Origin: Candidatus Saccharimonadota bacterium
GTDB lineage: Bacteria; Patescibacteriota; Saccharimonadia; Saccharimonadales; Saccharimonadaceae
Length of the DNA: 64,000 nucleotides
Direction: 5' to 3'
Assembly (NCBI GenBank): GCA_017962365.1
Contig: JAGCVL010000005.1
Coordinates: 1-64,000, forward strand
Shown: positions 43,983-51,900 of the stretch, in pieces
Layout of the letters: each line of letters begins with the position of its first letter
Numbering within the stretch: position 1 is the first letter of the stretch
The notes under the pieces: model-generated
Database searches by the model: none
What the model saw: only the letters and a program-made list of their open reading frames with translations
Told to the model about the DNA's origin: nothing
Translations under genes and position numbers: made by a program

Positions 43983-44885
43983 CTAGTTGTTAACATATTT
44001 TACGGCCTCAATAGCCGCAACAGCCCCATCCGACACGGCCGTAACTAATTGCCTCACGTCTTTAGTGCGATTATCTCCAGCCACAAATATCCCATCGACA
44101 TTCGTATGACATTTTTCGCCAGCTTCAATATAACCAACATCATCCAACTTTATCAAATTCGCAAAAGCTTTGTTTTCTGGTATTCTACCAATCGCCACAA
44201 ACAAACCGTCAACCTCAATAGTTTGCACTCCTCCATCAGTATTGACGACTTCTATATTTTCTAGTTTATCCTTAGCATTGAGTTTTGTAACATTACTGTT
44301 TAAAACAAATCGGATATTCTTTTTGCCCTTTAAGCGGTTGACCGTAGAATCTTCGCCACTAAATTTATCTCTTCTATGTATTAGATAAACTCTCTCTGCT
44401 ATATCAGCTAGATACAAAGCGTCTTCTAGAGCCGTATTGCCACCACCAACAACCGCAACTTTCTTATTTTTGTAGAAAGCCCCGTCACAAGTCGCGCAGT
44501 AAGAAACGCCTTTACCAACTAACTGATCTTCATTAGGTAGCCCAAGCTTTCTATTTTCAGAACCAGTCGCAATAATAACTGAGCCCGCCTCATAGATATT
44601 ATTAGCAGTTATCACTTTTTTCTGCTTACTATCAGTCTCAATGCCAACAACTTTCTCGAAAACTATTTCTGTGCCCAAATTCTTTGCCTGATTATATAGT
44701 TTTGTTGCAAAATCATATCCAGATATGTGCTCTTCCGCAGGATAATTCTCAATATCCAAAGTATTAACTATCTGACCACCATAAACCTTTGCTTCAAGCA
44801 CCAATACTTTTTTTGCAGCCCGTCTAGCATAAATTGCAGCCGTCAACCCTGCCGGTCCAGCACCGATAATCACAATTTCATACAT
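43983..44885 (-). CDS. trxB: Thioredoxin reductase
   Basis: 300 residues. FAD motif IIGAGPAGLTAAIYA at residues 6-20, redox-active CATC at Cys130/Cys133 (SYCATCDGAF), NADPH motif VVGGGNTALEDALYLA, and C-terminal GIFVAGDNRTKDVRQ. It passes electrons from NADPH to the thioredoxin encoded directly upstream. Last gene of the gpx-ohrR-trxA-trxB operon, AGGAG eight bases before its ATG. Confidence 0.97.
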   Translation of the reverse strand: MYEIVIIGAGPAGLTAAIYARRAAKKVLVLEAKVYGGQIVNTLDIENYPAEEHISGYDFATKLYNQAKNLGTEIVFEKVVGIETDSKQKKVITANNIYEAGSVIIATGSENRKLGLPNEDQLVGKGVSYCATCDGAFYKNKKVAVVGGGNTALEDALYLADIAERVYLIHRRDKFSGEDSTVNRLKGKKNIRFVLNSNVTKLNAKDKLENIEVVNTDGGVQTIEVDGLFVAIGRIPENKAFANLIKLDDVGYIEAGEKCHTNVDGIFVAGDNRTKDVRQLVTAVSDGAVAAIEAVKYVNN

Positions 44886-44888
44886 ATA

Positions 44889-45200
44889 TTATTCTCCTAT
44901 CATTTTCTCAATATTATTCTTTGATATTAAACCGATACTTCTCTTTATTTCTTCGCCATTTTCGAATATCACAAGGCACGGGATAGACGAAATGCTATAC
45001 TTTTCCGCCAATTCTCCTTCATTCTCTATGTTGATAGATACAATCTTCACATCGTCATTATTTTCAGCAATCTCTTCAATAATAGGCTTAATCATCCTGC
45101 ATGGTCCACACCAATCGGCATAAAAATCAACGAGTACTTTCTTTTTATTTTTTAATACTTCTTCGTTGAAATTTTCTCGATTTACTTCTACAATTTTCAT
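44889..45200 (-). CDS. trxA: Thioredoxin
   Basis: 103 residues from ATG 45200, with AAAGGA nine bases upstream; a start at the earlier ATG would leave no spacing to that site. Active site WCGPC at Cys31/Cys34 and cis-Pro in SSIPCL. It would reduce the glutathione-peroxidase-like protein of the same operon, as thioredoxin does for most bacterial GPx homologues. Confidence 0.96.
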   Translation of the reverse strand: MKIVEVNRENFNEEVLKNKKKVLVDFYADWCGPCRMIKPIIEEIAENNDDVKIVSINIENEGELAEKYSISSIPCLVIFENGEEIKRSIGLISKNNIEKMIGE

Positions 45201-45201
45201 T

Positions 45202-45645
45202 TTATTCATTCCTTTCAATATTATTTAAAACTTTATACATTAGCGAATAAAGAGCAATCGCCTCTTCCCCAGACAAATTAATACATTTTTCAATTTTCTC
45301 TGGCACAAATTTAGCTTTATTTTTAAGTTTTTTACCTTTTTCGGTAATTTCAACTTCCAAATTTCTTTCATCTTTTGTGGACCGAATACGAGTAACAAAC
45401 CCTTTACTTTCCAATTTTTTAAGCAACGGGGTCAGCGTACTAGGATCCAACAAAAGCGTATCACTTATCTCTTTAACATTACTTTTTTTCTTTTCCCAGA
45501 AATACATCATCACGATATATTGCGTATACGTCAAGTCTATCTTTTCAAGCAGTGGCGTATATCTTCTAATTACCTCTTTAGAACACAAATAAATAGGAAA
45601 ACACAACTGATTTTCTAATTTTAGCGGATCACTATCCCTTTCCAT
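45202..45645 (-). CDS. OhrR-type MarR-family peroxide sensor
   Basis: 147 residues. Cys15 in LENQLCFPIYL is at the position of the peroxide-sensing Cys of OhrR. The rest follows OhrR closely: YTPLLEKIDLTYTQYIVMMYFWE (with the Tyr pair that contacts the oxidised Cys), winged helix LDPSTLTPLLKKLESKGFVTR, and wing DERNLEVEITEKG. Oxidation would release it from DNA. It lies inside the operon it presumably controls through the palindrome at 46208-46231. Confidence 0.9.
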   Translation of the reverse strand: MERDSDPLKLENQLCFPIYLCSKEVIRRYTPLLEKIDLTYTQYIVMMYFWEKKKSNVKEISDTLLLDPSTLTPLLKKLESKGFVTRIRSTKDERNLEVEITEKGKKLKNKAKFVPEKIEKCINLSGEEAIALYSLMYKVLNNIERNE

Positions 45646-45655
45646 CTCGGCCCTT

Positions 45656-46195
45656 CTATAATAATTTTTCTAAATCACCTTCTATCTCTTTTGGGTCAAA
45701 AGTAGGATCATATCGTTTCACAGCATCCCCATTCTTATCAACTAAAAATTTTGTAAAATTCCAAACAATGTCACCATCTTTTTTGCAAGTTGAACTTATT
45801 TTCGAAATAGCTTTCATTGCCATTTTATTTTTAAGCCCTTTTACTTCTTCTTTAGGCTGCTGTTCTTTTAAAATAGTAAATACTCTGTTTTCGTTTGCCC
45901 CATTTACTTCTATTTTTGCAAATTGATCAAATTGCGTTTTATACTTAGCAGTACAAAATTCGCGTATTTCATCATTACTGCCTGGCGCCTGATGCCCAAA
46001 TTGATCACATGGAAAATCTAACACTTCAAACCCTTTATCGTGATATTTTTCGTAGAGCTTTTCTATCGCTTCATATTGTGGCGTGAAACCGCATCCTGTA
46101 GCAGTATTAACCACTAGCGACACTTTTCCCTTTAAAGAGCTGAGCTCAAAATCATCGCCTTTTCTTGTCTTAACTTTCAAGCCGTAGATATTCAT
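45656..46195 (-). CDS. Glutathione-peroxidase-family thiol peroxidase
   Basis: 179 residues. The catalytic Cys35 is in NTATGCGFTPQY, FPCDQFGHQAPG carries the conserved Gln69, and WNFTKFLVDKNG is the Trp-Asn motif; together they form the Cys-Gln-Trp-Asn tetrad. Probably thioredoxin-dependent, reducing organic and hydrogen peroxides. It takes the place that Ohr has next to OhrR in other bacteria. First gene of the operon. Confidence 0.94.
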   Translation of the reverse strand: MNIYGLKVKTRKGDDFELSSLKGKVSLVVNTATGCGFTPQYEAIEKLYEKYHDKGFEVLDFPCDQFGHQAPGSNDEIREFCTAKYKTQFDQFAKIEVNGANENRVFTILKEQQPKEEVKGLKNKMAMKAISKISSTCKKDGDIVWNFTKFLVDKNGDAVKRYDPTFDPKEIEGDLEKLL

Positions 46196-46207
46196 TTAGA
46201 AACTCCA

Positions 46208-46234
46208 AATTAGTTTGTATACAAACTAATTATA
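46208..46234. promoter_or_regulatory. 24-bp perfect palindrome over the gpx-ohrR-trxA-trxB promoter
   Basis: AATTAGTTTGTA-TACAAACTAATT (46208-46231) is a perfect inverted repeat. The -10 of the operon (TGGTATAAT read on the minus strand, TATAAT 46234-46229) overlaps its right end, so a bound dimer would block transcription. OhrR operators are palindromes of this AT-rich kind (TACAATT-AATTGTA in Bacillus), so the ohrR product is the obvious candidate. Confidence 0.8.
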
Positions 46235-46633
46235 CCATAATATGCTAAGGCAATGATCTAAAATCGCGTTGAATAACACGTCAATGCGGCTAAAAGTAAT
46301 ATCACCCTACGACGGGTTTAATATTCTCTCCATATGGCGAGGGGCGACCAGACGTTGTTGCTCGGCTTTGCATGGTGGTGGACTGGTGTATTGACCACCC
46401 CGAATACACGGCGAAGATCAAGGTTATACCTAAGAAGGACTACCCAGTGTTGATGCCGTGCGAGTTCTGAGGTATACATATACAGGCAAAGAGATTCGAA
46501 CTTTTAATGATTCATAGCTTTACTGGAACCGTAGAGGATTAAAACAGTGACAATGAAGAAAATAAAAGAAATACAATGTCAATGTTAAAATTAACCACAG
46601 TACTTTATGCAACTGATGATATAATAGAAGAAT
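46232..46633. other. Intergenic left boundary of the accessory island
   Basis: 402 bp without a full gene. It contains copy 1 of the 164-bp repeat (46343-46506) with a 32-codon frame, and the TATAAT (46620-46625) of the nuclease gene. No integrase, and no copy of the tRNA-Lys 3' end, was found here. Confidence 0.6.
46343..46506 (+). repeat. 164-bp direct repeat, copy 1 (with 32-aa frame 46372-46470)
   Basis: Matches 48704-48867 over its whole length without gaps. It is a mosaic: 59 bp identical (from gtggactggtg), about 22 bp with only third-position-like changes, then 48 bp identical running past the stop codon (to actttta). A frame MVVDWCIDHPEYTAKIKV, ending DYPVLMPCEF, is kept in both copies with almost only synonymous differences, so it is or was coding. 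The frame continues upstream of the ATG to a stop at 46297, perhaps as the end of a once larger gene. Confidence 0.9.
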
Positions 46634-47023
46634 ATGAGCAACAAAATAATCTTCGAGGGCCAAAGCCGCAAACAGCTTCGTTTTCACGAGGTTAACGCAA
46701 TTTTGCTCCTGCTAGATTATTTTGATACTGATATTACATGCATTACTCCTGGTGCCGGAAAGACTCCAGACCTTAGAATAAGCGGTATTGAATGGGAACT
46801 TAAATCTCCTCAAGGCGATGGTGTTAAGACGATCGAGAATATCTTAAAGAAAGCCGCAAAGCAGTCGAAGAATATTATCCTAGATTTCTCACGCATAAAG
46901 ATGAACGGCAATCAAGCGCTCTCTAGGACGAGATACTATTTACATAACAACAAGCACGGGATTAAGAAATTAATCGTCATTACGAAAAACCATAAAGTTA
47001 TTGACTTTAAAGACGAGCTGTGA
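46634..47023 (+). CDS. CdiA-CT-type nuclease-fold protein
   Basis: 129 residues, a single domain. PDLRISGIEWELKSPQG (Asp50, Glu58, Lys60 region) is a PD-(D/E)xK-like core; with KTIENILKKAAKQSKNIILDFSR and the end KLIVITKNHKVIDF it resembles the tRNase toxin domain at the C-terminus of CdiA-type contact toxins (CdiA_C). Here it stands alone, without a delivery domain and without an evident immunity gene. It could be an intracellular effector linked to the adjacent retron. TATAAT lies eight bases before the ATG. Confidence 0.6.
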   Translation: MSNKIIFEGQSRKQLRFHEVNAILLLLDYFDTDITCITPGAGKTPDLRISGIEWELKSPQGDGVKTIENILKKAAKQSKNIILDFSRIKMNGNQALSRTRYYLHNNKHGIKKLIVITKNHKVIDFKDEL

Positions 47024-47037
47024 TAATATAATAGTAT

Positions 47038-47083
47038 AGAGTGAAACAAGGCACCGTACGGAGCTGGCGACACTCTCTTTTTG
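47038..47083 (+). terminator. Terminator-like hairpin after the nuclease gene
   Basis: AGAGTG pairs with CACTCT around a long internal region, then CTTTTT. It separates the nuclease transcript from the retron promoter that follows. Confidence 0.6.
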
Positions 47084-47093
47084 TTAGATATGG

Positions 47094-47099
47094 TATAAT
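47094..47099 (+). promoter_or_regulatory. -10 of the retron operon
   Basis: TGGTATAAT, extended -10, right after the terminator of the nuclease gene. Unlike the leaderless promoters it is about 345 bp from the next start codon, leaving a long structured leader as expected for a retron non-coding RNA. Confidence 0.6.
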
Positions 47100-47103
47100 G
47101 GCA

Positions 47104-47440
47104 ATATGGCAGGCACTGCACTGTAGTGATTCAAGCCTGAAGCTTAATAAAAATCTCGTTTATCACATGGTAGTTGTGGATCCATAGCGAATATGGTTGG
47201 CCACATTGGCCGCGATCGAATATCGCTGTTAATTACTTTGTTTTGGGCTATTAGCCCCCGGCATAAGTAATAAGAATGATGTTTGTCTTTCTCTTATAAA
47301 TTAAATTTTGGAATAGGAGAGTATGGCGTCATCGGTAGGGGTTGAGAACTGAATCTAGCGCGCATCCATTTAAGACGCAACTATCGTAAGAGATAGGAGA
47401 GGCGGTTTTTGCCGTCTTAAATATTATCTTAATAAAGGAG
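47104..47440 (+). ncRNA. Probable retron msr-msd RNA region
   Basis: About 335 nt without a gene between a promoter and a small-protein/RT gene pair, rich in hairpins: GCGAT-CGAAT-ATCGC near 47208; ATTACTT...AAGTAAT enclosing GGGCT-ATT-AGCCC (about 47232-47273); and ATTTAAGACG (47368-47377) pairing perfectly with CGTCTTAAAT (47413-47422) around CTATC/GATAG and GGC/GCC helices. Retrons carry their template RNA directly upstream of the RT. I could not assign the a1/a2 pairing or the branching G, so the exact ends are unknown. Confidence 0.5.
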
Positions 47441-47446
47441 GTTACC

Positions 47447-47632
47447 ATGAAAGTATCATGGCATAAAAATATTAAGTTTAATGCGCGTTCAGACGGGTCT
47501 TTAAAATACGAAAAGACGTCAGATGTCGTTATTAATACACCAGGTATTAAAAAGGCATCAAGTTTACTGCATGAGATCGTGTCTTTTGCTATAAGAGTCT
47601 ATCGAAAAATTAGATCCAAGTTCTCTTCCTGA
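47447..47632 (+). CDS. 61-aa cationic protein between retron RNA and RT
   Basis: Strong ribosome binding site AAAGGAGG five bases before the ATG, so well translated. 61 residues with a polar N-terminus (MKVSWHKNIKFNARSDGSLK) and a C-terminal amphipathic basic helix (SSLLHEIVSFAIRVYRKIRSKF). No known family. Known retrons carry effectors such as 2TM proteins, HTH proteins or ATPases; this does not match any I know. The C-terminal helix could act on membranes or nucleic acid (inference). Confidence 0.65.
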   Translation: MKVSWHKNIKFNARSDGSLKYEKTSDVVINTPGIKKASSLLHEIVSFAIRVYRKIRSKFSS

Positions 47633-47668
47633 GAGTTTTCTTAATAGTTAATTAAGGAAAGTCTCAGG

Positions 47669-48634
47669 ATGAGAAATAACGAAATAAGAACACTAAAAAG
47701 ATTATGCTCCCTGTTACATCTAAAAGAGGAGTATATTCTTGATTTAGCTAGCAGAGCCAATTCCTGCTATTATTCTTATGATAAAAAATCACGAAAAAAA
47801 GATGGTACGGCCAAAATACGTCATATAGATAGCCCGAATATCGAACTGAAAAACATACAAAAAAAGATTGATAGCGCCATAATCAAGCCATATGTAAACC
47901 TACTTCCAGATTATATCCATGGAGCAAGAACCGGAAAAAGTATTGTTACTAACGCAACTAACCATGCTGGATATGAAGCTATCTTATCTTTAGATATAGA
48001 AAACTGCTTTCCCAGCATAACATCCAAACGCATTTATTATATTTTTAGAAACACTATTCATTGCTCTGATAAGGTCGCATCGGTATTAACGACGCTCACC
48101 ACTAAAGATGGTGTCCTACCACAAGGATGTCCGACTAGCGCCAGCTTGTGCAACTTAGTTCTCGTCCAGATGATCGAAAAATTATCTGAAATTGACGGCA
48201 GTCTCGACTATAACATTTCTCATTACATAGATGACATTTTTTATTCAGGTCGTTATTGTGACCTACAAAAAATTAGGAAACCAGCGATGACTGAAATCGG
48301 AAAAAACGGATTTAGACCGAATACCAAGAAAACGCTTCTCGTTAAAAACGGACGTCCAATGAAGGTTACCGGCATCACGGTCAATACAAAAGTTAGCGCT
48401 GGTAGAAGAAGAATCCGAAAGATCCAACGCAAAATCCTGAAAATAACCGAAAAAGATAAAGCCGAGTATGATATCGTTTTAAAAAATAGAAAAAGAAACA
48501 ATAATAGTAAAATTAAAGCGTGTAAAATCGAGAAGCTCTTCGGCGAAATATCAAATGTGATTTCAATTAATAAAGAGCAGGGTTATAAACTTAAGAAAAA
48601 AATTGAAGCAAAGCTAAATGATTTAATTACATAA
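47669..48634 (+). CDS. Retron reverse transcriptase
   Basis: 321 residues, normal retron RT size. NATNH at residues 95-99 is the retron NAxxH motif; catalytic Asp in LSLDIENCFPSI (~109); PQGCPTS at 151-157; YIDD at 186-189 (retrons usually have YADD); VTG at 233-235 with the following basic stretch is the retron-specific region that recognises the cognate RNA. It copies part of its own RNA into msDNA. AAGGAAAG lies seven bases before the ATG. Confidence 0.92.
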   Translation: MRNNEIRTLKRLCSLLHLKEEYILDLASRANSCYYSYDKKSRKKDGTAKIRHIDSPNIELKNIQKKIDSAIIKPYVNLLPDYIHGARTGKSIVTNATNHAGYEAILSLDIENCFPSITSKRIYYIFRNTIHCSDKVASVLTTLTTKDGVLPQGCPTSASLCNLVLVQMIEKLSEIDGSLDYNISHYIDDIFYSGRYCDLQKIRKPAMTEIGKNGFRPNTKKTLLVKNGRPMKVTGITVNTKVSAGRRRIRKIQRKILKITEKDKAEYDIVLKNRKRNNNSKIKACKIEKLFGEISNVISINKEQGYKLKKKIEAKLNDLIT

Positions 48635-48979
48635 ACCCCCACACGGTGCAATCTTGAAAGAAAAGATTAGCATTTTGAGTAACAAATTCTTATAAAAGTG
48701 AGTGGCGACCAGACATACTTATTCGGTTATGTATGGTTGTGGACTGGTGTATTGACCACCCCGAATACACGGCGAAGATCAAGGTTATACCTAAGAAAGA
48801 CTATCCTATTCTGATGCCATGCGAGTTCTGAGGTATACATATACAGGCAAAGAGATTCGAACTTTTAGAAAGACGTAGAGTTAGGACATGTCGTAATAAA
48901 TTTATACGCAACCACACTTGATGCGTGTGTTTACATATAGTATACTTGTATAGACATAACGCAAAAGGAGGCCATAAAA
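48635..48979. other. Spacer with repeat copy 2 and promoter of the NTPase gene
   Basis: 345 bp without a full gene. It holds copy 2 of the 164-bp repeat (48704-48867), then a promoter TTGATG (48918-48923)-17 bp-TATACT (48941-48946) and an AAAGGAGG ribosome binding site for the 1335-aa gene. Confidence 0.65.
48704..48867 (+). repeat. 164-bp direct repeat, copy 2 (with 32-aa frame 48733-48831)
   Basis: Second copy of 46343-46506. The 32-codon frame ends DYPILMPCEF instead of DYPVLMPCEF; most other changes are silent (for example CGG CTT TGC to CGG TTA TGT). The 48 bp around and after the stop are identical. Together the copies bracket 2.2 kb with the nuclease gene and the retron. Confidence 0.9.
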
Positions 48980-51900
48980 ATGACCGCTGATATTAACAAA
49001 ATTATCAATGAGTGGTCTTCTCATTCAAAATTAAATACATATTCTGAGCTGGGTAGAAGAGTCGGTGTTTCTCAACAAACCGTGAGTAGATGGGCGCATG
49101 GGATAAACAAGCCATCTCCGAAATACAATGATCGTATTATTAATGCCATATCATCAGATTATTCTACGCATAATCCAGATATTCCCTTTGGACTATCTGC
49201 GCTTTGTCCATTACCGCTAGAAAAGCTAACACCAGGAGATTTTGAGGAATTCTGCCTAGACCTTTTTAGGTATACTGGACTCGACGATATAGACAAACTC
49301 GGAAAAACTGGAGACAAACAATATGGAATTGATTTGTATTCAAACGATCAGAAAACCGTCATACAATGCAAACAAACTAGAGAGATAAAGTTCAATAAAA
49401 CAAATGACGTCATAAATGACTATGAAGAGAGCAAACTAGAACAGCGGTTAGGATATACACCGCAGAGAAAAATCCTAGCAGTTTCTGCAAGCGTCACAGA
49501 TCGAAACGCCCAAAAGCTTGAAAATAGTGGTTGGAAAGTATATGACATCGAAAAACTTAGTCGAGTCGCAAGAAACCTACAAGAAAATCAAAAAATAAGA
49601 CTAGCTGAAACGTATTTTCCAAAAAATCGGCAATCTGTCTTGAAAAATTGCCTCAGCGTAAATGACTATACGTTCGGTCTAACTATTGCCAAATCGTATT
49701 TTGATCACATCGATAAGCCGCAGAATTGCTTTACGTTGTCAAACCAATATATCCTCAGTTTTTCAAAGCTTGAAACGTTAAGCAAATATTTTCAAGAATA
49801 TCATGATGCAACAACTTCTTCTCTACCTATAATTGTTATTACTAGCGATAACGGTGTCGGAAAAACACGACTACTTAAAGAATTCTGCGATAAATATGAC
49901 AACCTGAGTATTGTTGTGGTCGAAGAAAACATCGAAACGAAAGACGACATAGCTTGCGCCTTTGAGAGCGACGCAATTATTATTGACGACGGACAAAAAT
50001 ACAAAAATACCATACATCATCTACTCTCAGCATATGCCGCATCATACGCAGAAAAAACCACAAAAAAGAATAAACCAGTACTCATTATTTCTGTGAGCTC
50101 GGCGTATCTTGACCAAATAGAGGGAATTCTATATGAAAATAGAATACAAGAGGACGACTATCGTACTATCAAGTTGGAAAAACCTACGTGTGGTCAATGT
50201 TATGAACTAGTTATGGGGATCATCAAAAATGGAAGCATCGCTCAAACCATAACTAACTTTTCGAGCAATAATCCTTTCATTGCTGCAACTTTAGCAACTG
50301 CCATCCGCAACGGTCAGCTGTCTCAATTAAGTATTCAAAAGCTCGGTGCGCCGGGCAGTATTTTGCATGCTTCACTAAACAATCTAGCTAAGTACAGATG
50401 TGGATTATCCCGCCAAGAGAATGACGTAAGGTCTATCCTAGATATGATTGCATTAGTACAACCGGTTAGTATAGACGAAGACCTAATTGACGTTATAAAA
50501 GACCAAACGAATCTTTCATCTTCCGACATCAATACTATTATCGAAAAATTGCTTACAGCGGGTATACTAATTAAACGAAAAAACAAAATACATATATACC
50601 CAGATATTTTAGGAGTTTATATTTGTCATGAATATCTTAAAAGCGGTTTTGAATCAAAAAAAACTATCCTTAGAACACTACTTAATGGCAAATACCAAAT
50701 TAATACTCTTCTGAACTTAGCGTTACTCGATACAGATGAGGTAACCATAGTCAGTAATGTCATGCCTGAAGCGTGGCGGACTATAAAAACAAACTATATG
50801 AATAGTAGTATTATTGAACAGCAAAGAGTCCTAAATAGTCTAGTAAACATCTCCTTCTATCAACCGCGCGAAGCAATTGATTTCGTGAAAATGGTATTAT
50901 CCCTAAATGATAGTTTAGAGATAAAAACTCCAATCGAAGATTTTAACAGCTCTCTTCGTACGATAGCTTCCATCTTAGAAAATATTGCGCATAGGATGGA
51001 GTATACGGATGAAGCTATTTGTATTCTTGTTGAATTGGCTGGTAAATTCAAAGCGGAAGAGCCGAGAAATAACCCAGCTCTGAATGTCATCCAGAGCTTG
51101 TTGCGCCCAAATATATCAAAACCAATCGGATACAGAAAAAGAGTACTAGAAAGCTTATTGTCATATATTAAAAAAGATTCAAGACAAAAAATGTTTTTAA
51201 AACTGCTAAGTAGCCCTCTCGATATAAGCAGCACATCATATCTGTCAGACAATAAAACTATCACACTGCTACAATCAAGCCACGACAACACCGATACTGA
51301 ATCTAGAGAAATCTGCGAAACTATTTTGGAATATTCCCAGGCTATTATCGATAGCAATGATCTTCCATTGACAATAGCCGCCATTGAACTACTTGGGAAT
51401 ATTATTAACTATAAACTTACCCAAGATGGCAATTTAGAAATCAGGAATAAAATTATTGATTATCTTTACAATTTATGCGACAAGAACACCGACCCAGTAA
51501 TTGTAGCTAAAATATACTTAGAGCTCCAAAGATGTTATAAGAACACACGTCGGTTAGACCTATTGATAAAAAGCAGCGACACTATAATAGCTGTTTTTAC
51601 CCTGGATCCATATCATCATAACTTACTCTCATACGAAACGGACTATAAGAAGAGGCAGCTCAAGCTCAAAAAATGGGTCGAGCACAATGCAGAGCTCGTA
51701 ATAAAAGAATATGGCGCCAACCCCAGCGCGCTATATAATTCGCTTAGGACAATTCGAGAAAAAGCAAACGAATGCAAACTAATATTTAACTCGTCATATT
51801 TGCTTGGAATGATTTGTCCAAAAATGACAAATGACTTTAATAAGCAAATTCTACAGGCTATCGAAGTTGACAATCCTGGAGAAGAGTTCCAGTATGCAAT

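Noticed and set aside
47669-48634. Group II intron maturase or diversity-generating retroelement
   Set aside because: No maturase, HNH or intron domains, no template/variable repeat pair, and the NAxxH and VTG motifs are retron-specific.
46343-48867. 164-bp repeats as simple attL/attR of one integrated element
   Set aside because: The copies differ mainly at silent codon positions, which a recent att duplication would not show, and no integrase lies between them. Kept as direct repeats with an open interpretation.
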